NCBI GenBank assembly: GCA_031255815.1
Contig: JAIRRU010000136.1
Location: 1-9,908, forward strand
Source of the DNA: Treponema sp.
GTDB lineage: Bacteria > Spirochaetota > Spirochaetia > Treponematales > Breznakiellaceae
DNA: 9,908 nt
Reading direction: 5' to 3'
The notes beneath the pieces are model-generated. The model was not told where the DNA came from, did no database searches, and was given only the letters and a program-made list of their open reading frames with translations. Shown here piece after piece: positions 1-6,204 of this stretch (position 1 is its first letter; each line of letters begins with the position of its first letter). A program made the position numbers and the translations under genes.

Positions 1-1
1 C

Positions 2-811
2 GGGTGTATTCATGGATGTATCTATTGTGACGCAAGAAGTAAATGTTATAATATCGACCATGAATTTGAGGATGTGGAAATAAAAATTAACGCCCCTGTG
101 TTGTTGGAACAGAAATTAAAATCCAAACGGAAAAAATGTATGATTGGTACCGGCGCAATGAGCGATCCATATGTTCCTATAACTGAAAATCTGCGTAATG
201 TAAGGACTTGTTTGGAAATAATAGAAAAATACGGATTTGGGCTGGCAATTCAAACAAAATCAAATTTAATACTGAATGATATGGATTTGTTAATAAAAAT
301 CAACAAAAACGCGAAATGTATTGTGGAAATAACCCTTACAACATTTGACGAAAAATTATGCAAAATAATAGAACCGAATGTATCCACAACAAAAGAACGG
401 TTTGAAGTATTAAAAATAATGCGGGATAATAACATTCAGACCATAGTATGGTTAAGCCCGGTATTGCCATTTATAAATGATACGAAAGAAAATTTGATTG
501 GAATACTGGACTATTGTATAGTGGCAGGGGTATACGGGATAATATGTTTTGAAATGGGGTTGACCTTACGGGAAGGGGACAGGGAATATTACTATAAAAA
601 TCTTGATAAAAGTTTTCCCGGAATAAAGGAAAAATATATAAAACGATACGGAAATAATTATATACTAACCAGCGATAACAACAAAGAACTAATGGGAATA
701 TTTAATAAAACATGCGATGAAAATAGTATAGTACATGATGTAAAAGAATTATTTAATTATATGTATACATATGAAGAAAAAAATAAAAAAGGGCAATTGG
801 AATTATTCTGA
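2..811 (+). CDS. Radical SAM protein, spore photoproduct lyase-like (SPL/COG1533) family, 5'-truncated
   Basis: The reading frame is open from base 2 to a TGA at 809-811, so the gene begins before the window; the GTG at 74 is internal. The second to ninth visible codons give C-I-H-G-C-I-Y-C, the CxxxCxxC motif that binds the [4Fe-4S] cluster of radical SAM enzymes. Next come G-A-M-S-D-P-Y-V-P, an R-T-C-L-E-I-I helix, Q-T-K-S, E-I-T-L-T-T, I-E-P-N and P-V-L-P-F-I-N-D, a series typical of SPL-like radical SAM proteins often annotated as DNA repair photolyase. Family members cleave S-adenosylmethionine to start radical chemistry. The substrate here cannot be told, and true spore photoproduct lyase is unlikely outside spore formers. 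The gene is clearly AT-rich with many ATA and AAA codons, while the rest of the window is GC-rich, which points to horizontal acquisition. Family assignment is firm; function is not. Confidence 0.85.
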   Translation, partial: GCIHGCIYCDARSKCYNIDHEFEDVEIKINAPVLLEQKLKSKRKKCMIGTGAMSDPYVPITENLRNVRTCLEIIEKYGFGLAIQTKSNLILNDMDLLIKINKNAKCIVEITLTTFDEKLCKIIEPNVSTTKERFEVLKIMRDNNIQTIVWLSPVLPFINDTKENLIGILDYCIVAGVYGIICFEMGLTLREGDREYYYKNLDKSFPGIKEKYIKRYGNNYILTSDNNKELMGIFNKTCDENSIVHDVKELFNYMYTYEEKNKKGQLELF

Positions 812-1090
812 TCAACAACCTCGCCCTAAAGCTCCCCCGCGAACCGGTGAGCGGGCTCCTGGGTATTAAACCCTTCGCTACGAATAAAAAACAGAAAAAC
901 TTCGCATAACGGGGCTTTATGCGCTTCGCCGCCGGTATGCGGCTCGGCCTCCGCAACGGCTAGGTCATTCCGCTACGCTTCATTCCCACGCTGCTGCTCC
1001 GGCACATTTTGCCGGCCCCGGAAATGCCGTGCAAGCCCTTATCCGGGCCGCCAAACCGTCATGCACAGCCGGAACGTCAGGCGCATAATT
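812..1090. other. Gene-free stretch with clustered hairpins, possible structured RNA (minus strand) or remnant of an interspersed element
   Basis: No convincing coding frame is seen on either strand. Base composition switches to GC-rich right after the radical SAM gene. Four stems are visible: CCCGC 836-840 with GCGGG 851-855; CGCATAA 903-909 with TTATGCG 917-923; GCCGC 928-932 with GCGGC 939-943; CCGGCA 999-1004 with TGCCGG 1010-1015. Read on the minus strand, the last three come in succession and end in a T-rich tract, the layout of a structured transcript closed by a terminator. On the minus strand GGAATGA also occurs twice, separated by AGCGTAGC. I do not recognise an Rfam family. It could equally be an eroded mobile-element end or simply the long 3' untranslated region of the GH57 gene. 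Confidence 0.35.
886..923 (-). terminator. Rho-independent terminator, minus strand
   Basis: On the minus strand a perfect 7-bp stem, CGCATAA and TTATGCG, encloses a 7-base loop. It is followed after AAG by a T-rich tract, TTTTTCTGTTTTTT. This would end transcripts coming from the GH57-like gene, whose stop lies 250 bases upstream, or from a small RNA in between. The stem holds only three G-C pairs, so efficiency is uncertain. Confidence 0.55.
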
Positions 1091-1142
1091 TTTGAGGCTG
1101 TTTCAAAACTTCAGTTTTTGGAACAAGCTCACCTTCAACTTT
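1091..1142. repeat. Interspersed hairpin repeat, copy 1
   Basis: An imperfect inverted repeat pairs GAGGCTGTTTCAAAA (1094-1108) with TTTTTGGAACAAGCTC (1115-1130) around the loop CTTCAG. The same loop bases and arm pattern return at 9795-9825, and the arm GAACAAGCTCA is close to bases 3270-3280. The tail ACCTTCAACTTTTTCAT resembles the ACCTTAAATTTATG tail of the right-hand copy. It lies between the GH57-like stop and the structured gap. No U-tract follows on the minus strand, so it is not an obvious terminator for that gene. Confidence 0.6.
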
Positions 1143-1172
1143 TTCATCCGCCTTTTGAATAGAGACTGGATA

Positions 1173-3134
1173 CTAATGGGTAAATTTCAGGGTAAAGGCC
1201 AGCTTCCAGCTTTCCCCGGGTTTGACGGCCGCCGGGAAAAACGGCATAACGCAGGATGACTGGTAGAGGCCCGGGCCGCCCCAGGTTTCCGGCGCGGTTC
1301 TTCGGGAAAAAATCCAGGCGCTAAAGGGCCTGTCCGCGCCCAGGCTGATGATCGCTTCGTTTTTAAGATCCTGGAATTTAAGGAGATCCGTGTCCCGCGC
1401 CGCCAGAACGTTTCCCCCCAAAGCGCCCTCCCCGGTTTCGGGTTTCAAGACCCCCGCGCCTTTAAGAACCCGCACGAAGTTTTCCCCCTCCCCGGGGAAG
1501 GACAGATCGATGCTGGAAGCGAAAAGAAAACCGGCTTCTTCCCTTCCCGTGTTGGACAGGGTGTAGTTTACCGTCAGCGTGTCCCGGTGGAGGCGGTAGC
1601 TTTTCTCCACGCCCAGGGCGCGGAAGGGCCCTCCCCCCGGGGTTTCGGCAGCGGGGGGGAGGTAAAAGGAGGCCTTCCCCCGCGCCTTGTCCATCTCCCT
1701 CAGGTCAAAGCGTTCCTCCCCGCAGTCCCGGATCCCGTCGTTCCGGCCGGAAAGGATATCCGCGGGGGAAAAATCAGCGGGCAGGATCCGGTCGGTAAAG
1801 GCGGCTTTCCGATTCCGCCTCCCCCTGGGGCCGGGTTCCGGCTGATCGAAGGTGTCCAGGTAGTTCCAGGAATTGGGCAGGTAATCCAGTTCAAAGACAC
1901 CCGCCCCCAAAAGCCGGACGTAGCAGTTGATCCTGTCGCCCCGGAAGAGGTATTCGGTCTCATTATCAAAATCGAAATCAAAATTCATCAGGGAAGGGAT
2001 AAAATCCCCCGCCTCGCGGGTTATCTTTTCCGCCTCCAGAAGGGCCTTGTACGCGGATCGCCTGATCGCCGGGCGGTATATGCCCCCGTTTTCCGCGGGA
2101 TAAAAAACATCGATCCCCTGGGCCTTCCAGAGTTCCTCCAGGGCGGTCCGCTTACGGGACTTGTCCCCCCGGAGCTGGTTTGCCAGGGTATGGGAAAAGA
2201 TCATCTTGGAGTAAATCCCGTTTGCCTCGGGGTAGTCCAGGAGGTACTGCCGCAGGAAAAGCCGCCCGCCGTTCTTCCCGTTCCCGCCCCCCTCCATGGA
2301 ACTGGGGAAACAGGCCCGTACAAGATCCCGGCGGCCTTTAAGATAGCGGCCCGGGCTGGTAAATTCCAGGAAAGATTCGCAGGAGTAAAGGCCCTCGAAG
2401 AATTCCTGCCAGAAAAGTTCCGCCTCCCCCGGGTTTTTAAGTTCCCCGGAAAGCTGATCCGGATTGTCCGGCAGAAGGCGGCCGGGGCCCGGGAACACGG
2501 AAACCAGCCAGTCCCGGCCGGCCGGAAGGGCGGCGGCCATTTTTTCCAGAGCCGCCCGGGGCCTGTTGCCCCAAAGCGGGTCGCCGGTCTGTCCCTGCAC
2601 CGGAAAGACCGCGATGAGCTTTCCCTGATCCTCGCTGATACAGGGGGCGTAGAGATCCCTGCCGGAAAGCCCCGCCAGGGCGAACTGGCTTTCGCTTAAA
2701 AAAGTATAAGCTATACCGCAGCTTGCCAGGGAAGCCACCAGGTTTTGCTCCCAGTCCATGGCAGGTATCCAGCAGCCCTGGGGTTTCTTCCCGAAACGCT
2801 TGCGCAGGTAGGTGGTCAAAAGCTCCACCTGGCCTATCCTGTCCTGCTGGGGGATGACGGAGAACAGGGGCTCGTAAAAGCCGCCGCCCAGGATCTCCAC
2901 CTGCTTGGCGGAGACCAGATCCTCGATAAACACGAGAAACTCGGGGTATACCCGTTCCAGCCAGTTGAGCAGGGTTCCCGAACAGTGGAGGGTTCCCTGT
3001 ATTTTGGGAAACTTAAAGAGTGTCGAGATAAAGGGGCGCAGCCGGAGCGTATAGACTTTTTCGAATTCCTCATCCCCCGCCCCGTAAGGGACATGAAAAT
3101 GAGCGCCCACTATAATATGCAATTTTCCGGCCAT
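1173..3134 (-). CDS. GH57-family (4-alpha-glucanotransferase/alpha-amylase type) protein, apparently lacking the catalytic residues
   Basis: This 653-residue protein has the GH57 plan: N-terminal (beta/alpha)7-type barrel, a helical DUF1925-like part (about 295-370, with L-W-K-A-Q then G-G-I-Y-R-P-A-I-R-R) and a DUF1926-like beta domain (about 380-653). Length fits the 4-alpha-glucanotransferase branch. Motif 1 is H-F-H-V-P (12-16). Motif 2 is K-Q-V-E-I-L-G-G-G-F-Y-E-P (77-89). At motif 3, where the family has W-L-x-E-R-V-W with the nucleophile Glu, this protein has W-I-P-A-M-D-W (122-128), so the Glu position is Ala125. At motif 4, normally D-D-G-E-K-F-G with the acid/base Asp, it reads F-P-G-P-G-R-L (214-220). 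Both acids thus seem lost, and a binding or regulatory role on alpha-glucan is likelier than catalysis. The ATG at 3134 places motif 1 at the usual distance; a weak AGGA lies 12 bases upstream. There is no signal peptide, so it is probably cytoplasmic. It lies on the same strand as the Rnf-like operon, 267 bases downstream, probably as a separate unit. Confidence 0.85.
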   Translation of the reverse strand: MAGKLHIIVGAHFHVPYGAGDEEFEKVYTLRLRPFISTLFKFPKIQGTLHCSGTLLNWLERVYPEFLVFIEDLVSAKQVEILGGGFYEPLFSVIPQQDRIGQVELLTTYLRKRFGKKPQGCWIPAMDWEQNLVASLASCGIAYTFLSESQFALAGLSGRDLYAPCISEDQGKLIAVFPVQGQTGDPLWGNRPRAALEKMAAALPAGRDWLVSVFPGPGRLLPDNPDQLSGELKNPGEAELFWQEFFEGLYSCESFLEFTSPGRYLKGRRDLVRACFPSSMEGGGNGKNGGRLFLRQYLLDYPEANGIYSKMIFSHTLANQLRGDKSRKRTALEELWKAQGIDVFYPAENGGIYRPAIRRSAYKALLEAEKITREAGDFIPSLMNFDFDFDNETEYLFRGDRINCYVRLLGAGVFELDYLPNSWNYLDTFDQPEPGPRGRRNRKAAFTDRILPADFSPADILSGRNDGIRDCGEERFDLREMDKARGKASFYLPPAAETPGGGPFRALGVEKSYRLHRDTLTVNYTLSNTGREEAGFLFASSIDLSFPGEGENFVRVLKGAGVLKPETGEGALGGNVLAARDTDLLKFQDLKNEAIISLGADRPFSAWIFSRRTAPETWGGPGLYQSSCVMPFFPAAVKPGESWKLAFTLKFTH

Positions 3135-3171
3135 GTTCGCGGTTAATCCTGTATGCCGTTCGGTTTAACTT

Positions 3172-3290
3172 GGGGGCCTTCCCGGAACTTCCGCTCTCGG
3201 GAAAGCTGCCTTTAAATTCATTTGAGCTTGTTCCAAAACCCGGCTGGCGCGGAAACTCCGTTTCCGGTGAAACAAGCTCATTTTGCTTAT
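3172..3290. repeat. Composite interspersed hairpin repeat, copy 2 (two modules)
   Basis: Module A pairs TTCCCG (3179-3184) with CGGGAA (3198-3203). It continues GAAAGCTGCCTTTAAATTCAT (3201-3221), very close to AAAGCTACCTTAAATTTATG at 9821-9840. Module B is a larger palindrome with perfect 9-bp outer arms, GAGCTTGTT (3224-3232) and AACAAGCTC (3271-3279), enclosing an inner perfect hairpin GGAAAC (3251-3256), TCC, GTTTCC (3260-3265). It fills most of the 267-base gap between the rnfA-like stop and the GH57-like start. The remaining bases 3291-3401 hold no gene; AACCCGC (3319-3325) and GCGGGTT (3384-3390) could pair over a 58-base loop, too long to call a terminator. No promoter for the GH57-like gene is evident. 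Confidence 0.65.
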
Positions 3291-3401
3291 TTTAAAGTAT
3301 AAACGGAGAAAGGGGAAGAACCCGCGCTTCGGTTGGATTTTACGGGAGACAGCAGGGAACCGGGCCGGAAACGCCGCGCCCAAGCGGGTTTCGGGGAGCG
3401 C

Positions 3402-3992
3402 TCAGCCCAAGGCCCTGAAAAACAGCGCCGCCACGGAAGCAAAAACAAGGGACATGATGCCCAGGGCGATAAGCGCCAGGGGGCTTCCCCTTAAAAAACG
3501 GGGAACAGCCTCAAAATCGGCCCGGCGGCGGATCTCCTCCAGGGCAAGGGCCGGGAACAGTATCCCCAAAACAAAGGAAAAGGCAAGCGCCGCCGCCTCC
3601 AGGGTATTGGCCGCCGTGTGCAGGGTCAGAAAAAGGGCGGCGGGAATCAGGCCCTCGTAGGCGCTGACGGTTCTGAAAACAGGCGCCCAGTCCCATTTCC
3701 GGGGGAGAAAACGCCTGAAAAGAGCCTCAAAACCAGCGCAAACCGGGACGCTGAGGGGGAAAATAAGGATGAAGCGGAAAAAACCGAGCCTCAGAGGCCC
3801 CAGGAGGAAGGTAAAAACAAGCCACAGAACCAGAACCGACAGGAAGATCACCCCCCCCTCCAGAAGGCGGAAGGCGCAGCAGGCCCTGTGCTCCTTCTTT
3901 TCCACCGCCAGGGCCCGGATCCCCAGGCCGAAGCGGAGAACCAGATTACAGGCCAGGGCCGCGAAAAGCCCCAGTCCGGCCAGGGTACTCAC
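3402..3992 (-). CDS. rnfA: RnfA-like membrane subunit of a diverged Rnf complex, lacking the [2Fe-2S] cysteines
   Basis: A 196-residue, very hydrophobic protein with about six membrane segments, the usual RnfA/NqrE length. It keeps family marks: N-L-V-L-R-F-G-L-G-I (16-25, like N-F-V-L-x-x-F-L-G-I), and F-L-R-G-S-P-L-A-L-I-A-L-G-I-M-S-L-V-F (166-184). In RnfA/NqrE one Cys follows the first motif (G-I-C-P) and a second lies in T-T-N-C-A; together with two Cys of RnfE/NqrD they hold an intramembrane [2Fe-2S] cluster. Here the first position is Arg26, and there is no Cys after residue 85, so the second is absent. The GTG start is fixed by AGGAGG seven bases upstream and a 4-base GTGA overlap with the rnfE-like stop. 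It is the last gene of the operon; the usual rnfB does not follow. Family call is good, electron transfer is doubtful. Confidence 0.75.
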   Translation of the reverse strand: MSTLAGLGLFAALACNLVLRFGLGIRALAVEKKEHRACCAFRLLEGGVIFLSVLVLWLVFTFLLGPLRLGFFRFILIFPLSVPVCAGFEALFRRFLPRKWDWAPVFRTVSAYEGLIPAALFLTLHTAANTLEAAALAFSFVLGILFPALALEEIRRRADFEAVPRFLRGSPLALIALGIMSLVFASVAALFFRALG

Positions 3993-4615
3993 CGGCCTTC
4001 CTCCTGCCGGAAGATCTCCAGCCGTCTAAAGAGAACGATCCCGTAGCCCAGAAGGAACAGCGCCCCGGGGGCGGCGGCTATTATCCTGATGGGGAAAAAG
4101 GCCTCCTCCTCCGCGATAAAGAGGAAAAAGATCCCCTCCGGGCCGCCGGGCAGGGAAAGGGTGCAGAAGCCCAGGGGCTCCCGGATAAACGCGAAGACAA
4201 GGATCAGCGCCGAAAGGCTGAGCGCTTCGGAGTATGCCTTGGACAGAATATCCGCCGGGCTGAGGCTTTCAGTCCGATCCAGTATGCCCGAAGCCATACA
4301 GCAGATCGGGGTAAGGAAAAGGATAAAAAAGGTCTCCAATACCAGGAAGGGGCTGATAAACCAGAGGAGCAGGTCGTATACGCTGGCTATGACCGAAACC
4401 AAGAGCGCCAGGATCCACCGCTTCCCCTTCCGGGGCAGTATCCGGCCGGCCGCGCCGTGGACAAGGGCCGACAGGGCATAGACCCAGAGCAGGGAACCGG
4501 CGGCAACCAGGGCGAAGGCGAGCCTTCCGGAGGAAAGGATAAGGACGCTGCTGCCTATCAGGCTGTTCAGGGGCGAGCGGCTGCCCCAAAAATTGCCGCC
4601 CTCATTCAAATTCAC
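3989..4615 (-). CDS. rnfE: RnfE-like membrane subunit of a diverged Rnf complex
   Basis: A 208-residue protein with about six membrane segments, placed between the rnfG- and rnfA-like genes as in standard rnfCDGEA order. Family-like stretches are S-P-L-N-S-L-I-G-S-S-V-L (14-25, matching N-P-V-x-V-Q-x-L-G-L-C-P-x-L), T-P-I-C-C-M-A-S-G (102-110, matching V-T-N-C-A-I-x-G), A-F-I-R-E-P-L-G (142-149, the conserved I-R-E-x-L-G) and A-A-P-G-A-L-F-L-L-G-Y (181-191, matching P-P-G-A-F-x-x-L-G). The first cluster Cys is replaced by Ser (22 or 23), while Cys105 or Cys106 remains at the second site. The GTG start at 4615 overlaps the preceding stop by four bases and has GGGGAGG about six bases upstream. 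The protein should sit in the inner membrane with the RnfA-like partner. It is diverged enough that automatic annotation may call it hypothetical. Confidence 0.72.
   Translation of the reverse strand: MNLNEGGNFWGSRSPLNSLIGSSVLILSSGRLAFALVAAGSLLWVYALSALVHGAAGRILPRKGKRWILALLVSVIASVYDLLLWFISPFLVLETFFILFLTPICCMASGILDRTESLSPADILSKAYSEALSLSALILVFAFIREPLGFCTLSLPGGPEGIFFLFIAEEEAFFPIRIIAAAPGALFLLGYGIVLFRRLEIFRQEEGR
4000..4005 (-). promoter_or_regulatory. Ribosome binding site fixing the rnfA-like GTG start
   Basis: Minus strand AGGAGG, seven bases before the GTG at 3992. It lies inside the end of the rnfE-like gene and decides the start, since the start codon overlaps that gene's stop. Similar strong sites precede the rnfD-, rnfG- and rnfE-like starts, which shows that the whole set is under selection for translation. 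Confidence 0.75.
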
Positions 4616-5073
4616 CGCCGGCCTCCCCTTCTTATCAGTTCCTCGTCCGCCTCTATCCGGCGGATATATATCTTCAGGATTCCCGGAGGAATACGATCGA
4701 AAACCTGTTGCCCGTGGTTCCCCAGGGGGATGAGCCGATCCACCTTCCCCTGGCTGTCCAGGAGCGCCCCAACGGGCAGGGCGGCCCCCTCGTTAAGGAG
4801 GGGGAAGATAAGCATGGTTCCGGCTGAATCCGTCAGGCTGAAACGCCGGCCCAGGGCTTCGCGGCCGGAAAACTGCCGGGGCAGGGGCTCCGAAAGGCGG
4901 ACGCTCTCCTTCCGGGCGGCCAAAGAGTGGTTTGCCGCCTGGATCAGCCTGAAATCCCTTACCGATCCGGTAAGGATCCAGAGCAGCGCCCCGGTAAGAA
5001 CAAGCCCGCCTATCCAGCCCCCCAGGATCGCCGTATCCTTCATTTTCAGGCCCGGAAAGTCAAAAAAACTCAT
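4612..5073 (-). CDS. Short RnfG-like membrane-anchored protein without the flavin-attachment segment
   Basis: A 153-residue protein in the rnfG slot between rnfD- and rnfE-like genes. One membrane anchor (about 15-36) is followed by a domain expected outside the cytoplasmic membrane. Residues 101-120, V-G-A-L-L-D-S-Q-G-K-V-D-R-L-I-P-L-G-N-H, resemble the first part of the FMN-binding domain (I-D-x-x-G-K-I-x-x-V-x-V-L-x-H), but E-T-P-G-L-G is absent and the protein ends about where the second half with S-G-A-T, the covalent FMN threonine site, would start. RnfG is usually around 180-220 residues. So this is RnfG by place and layout, not by cofactor. The ATG at 5073 has AGGGGG seven bases upstream and a 4-base ATGA overlap with the rnfD-like stop; the end overlaps the rnfE-like start by four bases. 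The tight coupling argues for a selected short form rather than a frameshift. It could also be an unrelated replacement. Confidence 0.6.
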   Translation of the reverse strand: MSFFDFPGLKMKDTAILGGWIGGLVLTGALLWILTGSVRDFRLIQAANHSLAARKESVRLSEPLPRQFSGREALGRRFSLTDSAGTMLIFPLLNEGAALPVGALLDSQGKVDRLIPLGNHGQQVFDRIPPGILKIYIRRIEADEELIRRGGRR

Positions 5074-6203
5074 ACGGGAACCCCCTTAGGCCCGGCGGGG
5101 GAGGCCCCGGAAGGAAGGAAAGCCTGCCCGCGCTGCCGCCGGGAATAGAGGAACCGATCCTCCAGAAGCCGGATAAGAGGGGTAAGGGCGTTTACCAGGG
5201 CTACGGCGAAGAAGGCCCCGTAGGGCTCGGCGCCCGGATAGCGGAAAACGAATGAAAACAGAGCCCCGAGAAACACCGTCACCAATATTCCCGCGCTGGA
5301 TTTGGCCCCGGTAACGGGATCCGCCATAAGGAGGAAAGCCGCCGCCAAAGTCCCCCCGGAAAAGAACCCGAAAAGAACGTCCCCGCTTCCCGGCGGCCCT
5401 CCGTAGAAGATCCCGCCGAATATCCGGATAAGCAGGGCGTAGGTCCCCAGGTAAACCGCGGGAATCCAGGGGCGGATCGCCTGGGAGGCAACGATAACCG
5501 CGGTTCCCAGAAACAAAGCGGCAATGCCCCTGTCGGCGATTATGCCCGGATCGCGGGAGAAAAAGAGCGAGATATAACCCGGGGGGAGTTCCGATCCGGT
5601 AAGGGAAAAGATGCCGCGGTTAAGAAAGCCCGTTACCGCCGCGTCTATTCCCGAAAAGGAGGAGCCCCCGGCGTTCAGCCTGAGAATTCCCAGCGGGGAA
5701 CCCTGGGGGTCGCTCAGGCCCTGCCCCAAGGCCGCGGACAGGGCCGAAAAGGAGGAGTTTTCCAGGGCGGCGTCAAAGGCATGGGGCCAGGAAAGGCGGA
5801 CGAAAAGCCAGGCCCCCAGGGCGGGGTTCATCCAGTTCGCGCCTAATCCCCCAAAGCTAAACTTGACCAGCAGCATGGCAAAAACCACCCCCGCCGCCGC
5901 GTACAGGGGATTGATCTGGTTGGGCAAAAGCAGGGTAAGAATCATGGCCGACGCGGCGGCGCTCCCGTCGGAGACCCTGCCGCCGGGCAGGGCGCCTTCC
6001 CGGCGGAAAAAATGCTGCGCCCAGAATTCGACGCCCAAGGCGGTAATCAGGGCGGCCAGGGCTAATTCAAGGGAGATGAAACGATCCGTCCAGGACGATT
6101 GCAGCACGGCGGCGCCCGTGCAGGAACACACCAGGAACATACGCAGGGGCGTCGAACGGGCAAGATTAACCTGGGGGTTCTGTTTAATCAGGGTATTCTG
6201 CAC
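5070..6203 (-). CDS. rnfD: RnfD-like membrane subunit (RnfD/NqrB family)
   Basis: A 377-residue protein with roughly ten membrane segments. The family signature F-G-G-L-G-A-N-W-M-N-P-A-L (117-129) followed by L-S-W-P is clear. Also family-like are W-I-P-A-V-Y-L-G-T (246-254), F-S-G-G-T-L-A-A-A-F-L-L-M-A-D-P-V-T (281-298) and V-N-A-L-T-P-L-I-R (337-345). RnfD normally carries FMN bound by phosphoester to a Thr in S-G-A-T, in a loop soon after the signature. In that loop this protein shows S-A-L-S (153-156) and S-G-I-D (184-187), not S-G-A-T. An S-G-A-S occurs only in the C-terminal tail (365-368), an unlikely place. The start is GTG at 6203, one base after the rnfC stop, with GGGGAGGG six bases upstream. 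In ordinary Rnf, RnfD is thought to take part in ion transport; whether it does here is open. Confidence 0.85.
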   Translation of the reverse strand: MQNTLIKQNPQVNLARSTPLRMFLVCSCTGAAVLQSSWTDRFISLELALAALITALGVEFWAQHFFRREGALPGGRVSDGSAAASAMILTLLLPNQINPLYAAAGVVFAMLLVKFSFGGLGANWMNPALGAWLFVRLSWPHAFDAALENSSFSALSAALGQGLSDPQGSPLGILRLNAGGSSFSGIDAAVTGFLNRGIFSLTGSELPPGYISLFFSRDPGIIADRGIAALFLGTAVIVASQAIRPWIPAVYLGTYALLIRIFGGIFYGGPPGSGDVLFGFFSGGTLAAAFLLMADPVTGAKSSAGILVTVFLGALFSFVFRYPGAEPYGAFFAVALVNALTPLIRLLEDRFLYSRRQRGQAFLPSGASPAGPKGVPV

Positions 6204-6204
6204 T

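Noticed and set aside
753..956. Small minus-strand frame of 67 codons across the radical SAM gene end
   Set aside because: It overlaps a clear gene on the other strand, has no motif, and spans two very different base compositions.
1587..2699. Plus-strand open frame of 370 codons within the GH57-like gene
   Set aside because: The minus frame carries the GH57 motifs across the whole length; the plus frame shows none.
3319..3390. Inverted repeat AACCCGC / GCGGGTT after the rnfA-like stop as an operon terminator
   Set aside because: The loop is 58 bases and no proper U-tract follows; it may be chance in GC-rich DNA.
4612..5073. Frameshifted rnfG with the flavin half in another frame
   Set aside because: The sequence after 4612 is the rnfE-like gene in an overlapping frame with its own ribosome site; no S-G-A-T-like segment is seen nearby.
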